Assembly (NCBI RefSeq): GCF_029892445.1
Contig: NZ_JARXVJ010000001.1
Coordinates: forward strand, 2,418,001 to 2,482,000
Length of the DNA stretch: 64,000 bases
Reading direction: 5' to 3'
Source: Chryseobacterium sp. H1D6B
Lineage (GTDB): Bacteria; Bacteroidota; Bacteroidia; Flavobacteriales; Weeksellaceae
The notes beneath the pieces are model-generated. The model saw nothing but the letters and a program-made list of their open reading frames with translations. It did no database searches and was not told the DNA's origin. The translations under genes and the position numbers were made by a program. Positions 59,153 through 64,000 of this stretch are shown here, one piece after another (position 1 is the first letter of the stretch; each line of letters begins with the position of its first letter).

Positions 59153-62100
59153 ATGAAAAAAATACTATTTATTGTCAATTTGCTGCTGGCGGTTAGTGCT
59201 TATGCTCAGTCCGGCCTTACTGCAGCGGAAAATTATATATACGAGAAAAATTGCTTAACGGAAGACTGTTCAAAGAAAACGGAAAATGTAAAATATTTTG
59301 ACGGTCTCGGAAGATTAAAACAGAATATAGCCATAAAAGCTACTCCTGCAGGAAAAGATGTTGCTGTACCGATAGAATATGATGCTTACGGAAGACAGGT
59401 GAAAGAGTATTTATCTGTTCCCCAGTCCGGGACGCAGAATGGTGCGGTGTACTCAAACCTGCTTTCTAATGCAGCAGCGGTTTACGGAAATGAAAAGATC
59501 TATGCTGAAAAAGTACTGGAAGCCTCTCCCTTAGAAAGAATACAGCAGCAGACACAAGTTGGAAATGACTGGGCAGCACATCCTGTTAATTTTTCAAATG
59601 CAGCCAATACATCGAATGATGCGGTTAAAAAGTTTGTGGTGTCAACTTCCTGGACAGACGGAAGGACAGATAATGCATTAAGCCTTTCAGGGACATATCC
59701 TGCCGGTGTATTATACAAATCTTCTGTTACCGATGAAGACGGTAATGTAACGGTTGAATTTAAAAATAAAAAAGGACAGTCTGTTTTAGTAAGAAAGAAT
59801 GACGGAACTCAAAATGCGGATACCTACTATATCTATAATAAATACGGACAGTTAGCCTATACAATTCCTCCGCTGCCATCTAAATCGGGATTAACAGACC
59901 AGACTACTTTAGATAATCTATGCTATCAATACAGATATGACAGCTGGAACCGTCTGGTAGAAAAGAAACTTCCAGGAAAAGGGTGGGAGTATATGGTGTA
60001 TGACAATGCAGACAGACTGGTTATGAGCCAGGATGCTGTTATGAGGCCGTCAGGGAACTGGATGTTTGTGAAATATGATAAACTCTCACGGGTTATTTAT
60101 ACCGGCATTACAGATGTCGGAGCATGGTTCAGCAGAGCACATATCCAGGCAAGCGTTGATTATTACATAGGCCATGGCCAGCCCTCTGTGGAAGGAAAAG
60201 ACCAGACGGGATTTACCAACAGCGGAATGACTGTGTATTACGGCAATACCGTATATCCTACAACAATAGACAAGATTCTGACAGTCAATTATTATGATAC
60301 TTATCCACCAGAATCCCCAGCAGTTCCTGTCCAGATTCTAGGACAGAATATACTGCCTCAGGATGCTCAAAGCTCCACTGTCAGCACCAAGAGCCTTCCT
60401 ACAGCTTCGTATGTGAAAAATGTTGAAGATGATAATTGGACAAAGAATTACATCTGGTATGATACTAAGGGAAGAGCTATTGGGACACATTCTATAAATC
60501 ATCTGGGAGGATACACTAAAACTGAATCTGAACTTGATTTTGCAGGAGCAGTAAAACAGACCAAAGCATATCATAAAAGATTAAATACAGATACTGAAAA
60601 AGTAATCACACAGACCTATGAATATGACAGCCAGAACAGACTGCTGGTACATAAACATCAGGTGGACAGCCGGCCGCAGGAACTGCTGGCAGTTAATACC
60701 TATAACGAATTATCCCAGCTGGTGAATAAAAAGGTAGGCAATAACCTGCAGAGTATTGATTATGCTTACAATATCAAAGGCTGGATGACTAAAGTCAATG
60801 ATCCTGCTGCGCTTAACGGGAAACTGTTTGGGTATGAAATAAAATATCAGAATCCTGTTAATATCCCTTCTGCACCGTCTAAATACGGCGGAAATATTAC
60901 GCAGATCGACTGGCGCACCTCTCAGGATGATGTGCTGAAAAGATATTCTTATCAGTATGACGGCCTGAACAGATTAAAAAAAGGAACCTATTCTGAGCCG
61001 GGTAATTCCGTGCCGGGAAATGATTTCTTTAATGAAGAAATGAACTATGATCTCAACGGAAATATTCTGTCGCTGCAGAGAAATAACAAGGGAGCTTCAG
61101 GAATGGCTGAACAGATCGATAATCTGAGTTATAACTACACAGGCAACAGGCTTAATTCTGTAAAAGAAAACCAGCCTAATTATCTTGGGTATCCTGAATT
61201 CTCAGAAAATCCTATTTCTTATGATGACAACGGAAATATGACAGACCATAAAGATAAAGGCATTTTAGAGATAAAATATAACTTTCTGAATCTTGCTGAT
61301 TATATTAAATTTGACCAGACTTATGTTTCAAGATTTCAGTCGGAAGATACCAATGTAAATACAAGATACACTTACCGGGCAGACGGAGCCAAACTTCAAA
61401 AAATGTATACTTTTGGTTTAGGAAGAAATAGAGTAGAAACCAACAGAATAACGGAATATTTAGACGGTTTTCAGTATGAAACGACAGTTTCCGGAGGCAG
61501 GATCCCAGTTCAGGTCTTAAAATTCGTTCCCACTGCGGAAGGATATTATAATTTTGAAAATAATAAGTATATTTACACTTATTCGGACCATTTAGGAAAT
61601 ACACGTTTAAGTTATTTTAACAATGGTTCGGGAGCAGCGGTCATTGAAGAAAATAACTATTATCCCTTCGGTTTAAAGCACGATGCGTACAACGGATTAG
61701 GCGGTAATACAGCCTACAAATATCAGTATAATAATAAGGAACTTCAGGAAGAATCAGGAATGTATGACTACGGCTGGAGACAGTATATGCCTGAGTTGGG
61801 AAGATGGAACGGCATAGATCAGCTTGCTGAAAAATATCTTTCGACAAGCCCCTATGTGTACGTAGCTAATAATCCTGTTTCATTAGTAGATCCTGATGGA
61901 AGATGGATGGATGAAGCTGGACACATTAATACTTCGGGATATACTCTTGGATTTACAGGCGGTAAAGCTATGTTATCGCAGTTTTTGGGACAGCGCCCTG
62001 GAGAAGGCGGTGGCGGAACAACTATCGGAAATATGATGACCGGATTAGGTTTTGAAGCCAATGGAGGCATTAATTATGCCGAAGCAGCTCTTGGTGCTTT

Positions 62101-62671
62101 AACTTTAAGAGAAGAGTTAATTAATGCTGGGTGGGATACCCCGGAAAATATGTCTGCCAAATTTGGTGATTTGAAAAAATTAATAGATAACGTGCCTTCA
62201 CTTAGAGATCTATATAATGTACTTACGAATAATAATGCTACAATGAAGTTTTTAGAATATAATGGTAGTACTCCTGGTCTTGAAGAGGGACATAAAATAT
62301 CATTTAATATGTCAAAAATTAAGAATATTTTATCTTTTGGTTATACCATTGGTCATGAAATGTTCCACACCTTTATTGGTGATAATAAATTTGCATACGA
62401 TGACGTTGTAAATAAGCGGACAACAATTTCAAGTCAGGGATTTCAGTTTTTTAAAGAATTTGCATCCTATACATGGGAAGTTAATTTAGGGAATAATAGA
62501 ATTGGAAATCCGTGGAATTATACTGTTGATAATTATGGACCTAATAGCACCAAGTTACCTCCGGAAAGAAGATATAAACAAAATGTTATTGATTTCATAA
62601 ATCCGTATAAATATCAACTAAGTAATATATACTTAAAACTATATCAAAATTCAGTTAAAAATCTTAAATAA
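59153..62671 (+). CDS. RHS-repeat polymorphic toxin with C-terminal HExxH domain
   Basis: A 1172-residue secreted RHS protein. Signal peptide (MKKILFIVNLLLAVSAYAQ), then an N-terminal domain of DUF6443 type (VKYFDGLGRLKQNIAIKATP), many YD repeats (YNKYGQLAYTIPPLPSK, YDLNGNILSLQRNN), and the RHS core end near NPVSLVDPDGRW (about residue 915). The variable C-terminal toxin region of about 250 residues begins there. It contains GHEMFHTF, an HExxH zinc-metallopeptidase motif (1068-1072), and FFKEFASYTWE, which could provide the third ligand Glu. Its stop overlaps the next start by one base. Toxin activity is inferred. Confidence 0.9.
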   Translation: MKKILFIVNLLLAVSAYAQSGLTAAENYIYEKNCLTEDCSKKTENVKYFDGLGRLKQNIAIKATPAGKDVAVPIEYDAYGRQVKEYLSVPQSGTQNGAVYSNLLSNAAAVYGNEKIYAEKVLEASPLERIQQQTQVGNDWAAHPVNFSNAANTSNDAVKKFVVSTSWTDGRTDNALSLSGTYPAGVLYKSSVTDEDGNVTVEFKNKKGQSVLVRKNDGTQNADTYYIYNKYGQLAYTIPPLPSKSGLTDQTTLDNLCYQYRYDSWNRLVEKKLPGKGWEYMVYDNADRLVMSQDAVMRPSGNWMFVKYDKLSRVIYTGITDVGAWFSRAHIQASVDYYIGHGQPSVEGKDQTGFTNSGMTVYYGNTVYPTTIDKILTVNYYDTYPPESPAVPVQILGQNILPQDAQSSTVSTKSLPTASYVKNVEDDNWTKNYIWYDTKGRAIGTHSINHLGGYTKTESELDFAGAVKQTKAYHKRLNTDTEKVITQTYEYDSQNRLLVHKHQVDSRPQELLAVNTYNELSQLVNKKVGNNLQSIDYAYNIKGWMTKVNDPAALNGKLFGYEIKYQNPVNIPSAPSKYGGNITQIDWRTSQDDVLKRYSYQYDGLNRLKKGTYSEPGNSVPGNDFFNEEMNYDLNGNILSLQRNNKGASGMAEQIDNLSYNYTGNRLNSVKENQPNYLGYPEFSENPISYDDNGNMTDHKDKGILEIKYNFLNLADYIKFDQTYVSRFQSEDTNVNTRYTYRADGAKLQKMYTFGLGRNRVETNRITEYLDGFQYETTVSGGRIPVQVLKFVPTAEGYYNFENNKYIYTYSDHLGNTRLSYFNNGSGAAVIEENNYYPFGLKHDAYNGLGGNTAYKYQYNNKELQEESGMYDYGWRQYMPELGRWNGIDQLAEKYLSTSPYVYVANNPVSLVDPDGRWMDEAGHINTSGYTLGFTGGKAMLSQFLGQRPGEGGGGTTIGNMMTGLGFEANGGINYAEAALGALTLREELINAGWDTPENMSAKFGDLKKLIDNVPSLRDLYNVLTNNNATMKFLEYNGSTPGLEEGHKISFNMSKIKNILSFGYTIGHEMFHTFIGDNKFAYDDVVNKRTTISSQGFQFFKEFASYTWEVNLGNNRIGNPWNYTVDNYGPNSTKLPPERRYKQNVIDFINPYKYQLSNIYLKLYQNSVKNLK

Positions 62672-63387
62672 TGAAGAAACTACTCAGCCTATTTTTTCTT
62701 TTACCATTTTTATATAATGCACAGATTACCATTAATTATACTGCAAAGAAAATCACAAATAGCAGAAAAATTATTTTACATATAAATATCACAAATGAAA
62801 GCAATGATAAATATGTTATCCCAATTGATACTACAGGTTTTAGAGTTTATTATCGTGATGAAATTTGTTCCAACTTCTTTTTCGGAGGATCAGACCGTGG
62901 ATTAGGCTTAACTTTATTATTTGAAAATAACAAAGAATATATTGATGGACAATCTGGAGGAGGTTATATAAGCGATGAAAGTTTTGAAAAAGATAAAAAA
63001 TATATTGCTCAATCTAAAAATTATAAGAAAAAACTAAATAAATGGAAGGTTAAATATAACATTAAAGCTGACTCAACAGCAGAAAAAAATAAGTATTTTT
63101 TTGAAAATTTGATTTTTTTGAAACCACGCCAAACCCTCGTATTTAAAAGAGAGTTGGATCCTAATCTTTTTAATCAAGATAAAAATTTGATACTTTTTAA
63201 TACATATTATTTACAACCTGAAAAGCAATATATGTTCTCATTATTTCATTGTGTTGATAAGAATTCTTATAACAGTTTAACTGATCAGCAAAAAAGAGAG
63301 TTAACGGGTTATAGATTTTTTACTGGAAATATTGAATCTAAGTGGGTTTCATATAGTTTCACAAAAGAGGAATATTTAGAGAACTAA
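62671..63387 (+). CDS. Probable immunity protein of the RHS toxin, exported
   Basis: A 238-residue protein translationally coupled to the RHS toxin gene (TAATG overlap). It has a signal peptide (MKKLLSLFFLLPFLYNAQ) and a beta-rich mature part beginning ITINYTAKKITNSRKIILHI. No enzymatic motif is visible. The coupling and position are those of polymorphic-toxin immunity proteins, and a second related protein follows. A periplasmic location would fit neutralising a metallopeptidase delivered to the envelope. Identity is inferred from context. Confidence 0.75.
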   Translation: MKKLLSLFFLLPFLYNAQITINYTAKKITNSRKIILHINITNESNDKYVIPIDTTGFRVYYRDEICSNFFFGGSDRGLGLTLLFENNKEYIDGQSGGGYISDESFEKDKKYIAQSKNYKKKLNKWKVKYNIKADSTAEKNKYFFENLIFLKPRQTLVFKRELDPNLFNQDKNLILFNTYYLQPEKQYMFSLFHCVDKNSYNSLTDQQKRELTGYRFFTGNIESKWVSYSFTKEEYLEN

Positions 63388-63409
63388 AGAAATTTCTAAT
63401 CAATAAAAA

Positions 63410-64000
63410 ATGAAACAAATATTAATAATAATAGCATTATGTTTTTATATCCTTTCTTTTGGACAAATAGAAATTAAAATTATTTCTTTAAAGAAGGAAC
63501 CAAAAGGAGAAAAATTATCTGTCAGCATAACTAACTTAACTAATGATTATTATGTTGTTCCTTTTGATGAGAGTAGTTTTAAAGGATATAATTCTGAAGA
63601 AGTTTGTAATGATCTTAAGACCTTAGATTATCCATATAACTTTTTTGCATTGTCTTTAATATTTAAAGATAAAATGAAAAATGAGCCTGAAAATTCACTT
63701 ACAAGAAGTTTTCATCCACAAGATTTGGATCAAAAAGAAGCAGATAGAGTTCATCTTAAATATCAAAAAAAGAAAGAAAAATTAATAAGTTGGAAGAAAA
63801 AGAATAACTTTCAAACAGATTTAGAAGCAGAAAGAAATTTCTATATTATGAATAATTTACTTTTTTTATCTCCAAAAGAAAAGAAAATTTTAAATCTGGA
63901 AATGGACATTTTTACAATAATGCGAGGGGATACAATGTTTTATGATTATTATAATCTACAAAATGGGAAAGAATACAATTTCAATGTTAAGTTATGTGCT
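63410..64000 (+). CDS. Second immunity-like protein, truncated by the window end
   Basis: ATG at 63410 opens a frame that runs to the last base without a stop (197 codons seen). It begins MKQILIIIALCFYILSFGQ, a signal peptide, and the mature part resembles the preceding protein (SITNLTNDYYVVPFDESSF against HINITNESNDKYVIPIDTTG; also a shared EEVCND/DEICSN-like position). It is therefore a tandem paralogue. Arrays of immunity paralogues are common downstream of RHS toxins. Confidence 0.78.
   Translation, partial: MKQILIIIALCFYILSFGQIEIKIISLKKEPKGEKLSVSITNLTNDYYVVPFDESSFKGYNSEEVCNDLKTLDYPYNFFALSLIFKDKMKNEPENSLTRSFHPQDLDQKEADRVHLKYQKKKEKLISWKKKNNFQTDLEAERNFYIMNNLLFLSPKEKKILNLEMDIFTIMRGDTMFYDYYNLQNGKEYNFNVKLCA

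Overview
The window is low-GC DNA from a member of the Flavobacteriia, most likely Chryseobacterium or a close relative. The reasons are SusC/SusD outer-membrane pairs, a type IX secretion (T9SS) sorting domain, many Bacteroidota-type promoters with the -7 motif TAnnTTTG a few bases upstream of starts, intergenic GGGCTGAAGCCC-type palindromes, and gene families typical of Chryseobacterium. Species-level placement is inference.

Region by region. (1) 1-15972 is a hexuronate/pectin utilisation locus: susD (partial) and susC on the minus strand, then kduI-kduD-uxaC-kdgK-eda-exuT-uxaB-uxaA on the plus strand, closed by a LacI-family regulator. Two near-identical palindromes flank the divergent susC/kduI intergenic region and are good operator candidates. 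Both the unsaturated-uronate branch (KduI/KduD) and the galacturonate branch (UxaC/UxaB/UxaA) end at KDG, which KdgK and Eda take to pyruvate and glyceraldehyde-3-phosphate. A 402-bp tandem duplication lies between uxaA and lacI. (2) 16370-18242 holds a small hypothetical gene, tatD and deoD. (3) 18519-26789 is a seven-gene, tightly overlapping operon resembling a MoxR-vWA-beta-propeller ternary (conflict-type) system. (4) 26807-30846 is the most remarkable part. Two promoters each drive a short leader ORF followed by an intrinsic terminator. The first 42-residue leader uses 19 of the 20 amino acids. The second terminator has an overlapping antiterminator and abuts an array of eight tRNA or tRNA-like genes (His, Lys, Pro, Asn, Cys, Thr-like, Glu, Leu). 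The array also has an armless Asp-anticodon-like hairpin and three related long hairpin spacers. Four RNA-processing genes follow: a YkuK-type RNase H fold, a cyclic-phosphate-processing receiver (cREC) protein, a calcineurin-like phosphoesterase and an ERI1-like 3'-5' exonuclease. I infer a tRNA-depletion-sensing replacement and repair island. (5) 30921-38061 holds a membrane LytTR regulator, a COG4315 lipoprotein, a tRNA-like RNA with a 114-nt insertion in its anticodon loop, VOC and AraC proteins, two HTH proteins and a SulP transporter. (6) 38338-44152 is a Ter stress cluster (HAD, PRTase-like, TerD, TelA, unknown, TerD, TerC), followed by dense intergenic palindromes. (7) 44892-54468 holds mixed housekeeping and stress genes, including an Rrf2 regulator flanked by two matching 19-bp sites, a M23 peptidase, gpsA and mqo. 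(8) 54772-64000 is a T9SS/RHS polymorphic-toxin locus: a T9SS cargo protein, two RHS-type proteins, a C-terminal HExxH metallopeptidase-like toxin domain, and two tandem related immunity-like proteins, the last cut by the window edge.

All functional names come from motif and family recognition by eye. No database search or folding program was run, so RNA structures are hand-paired.
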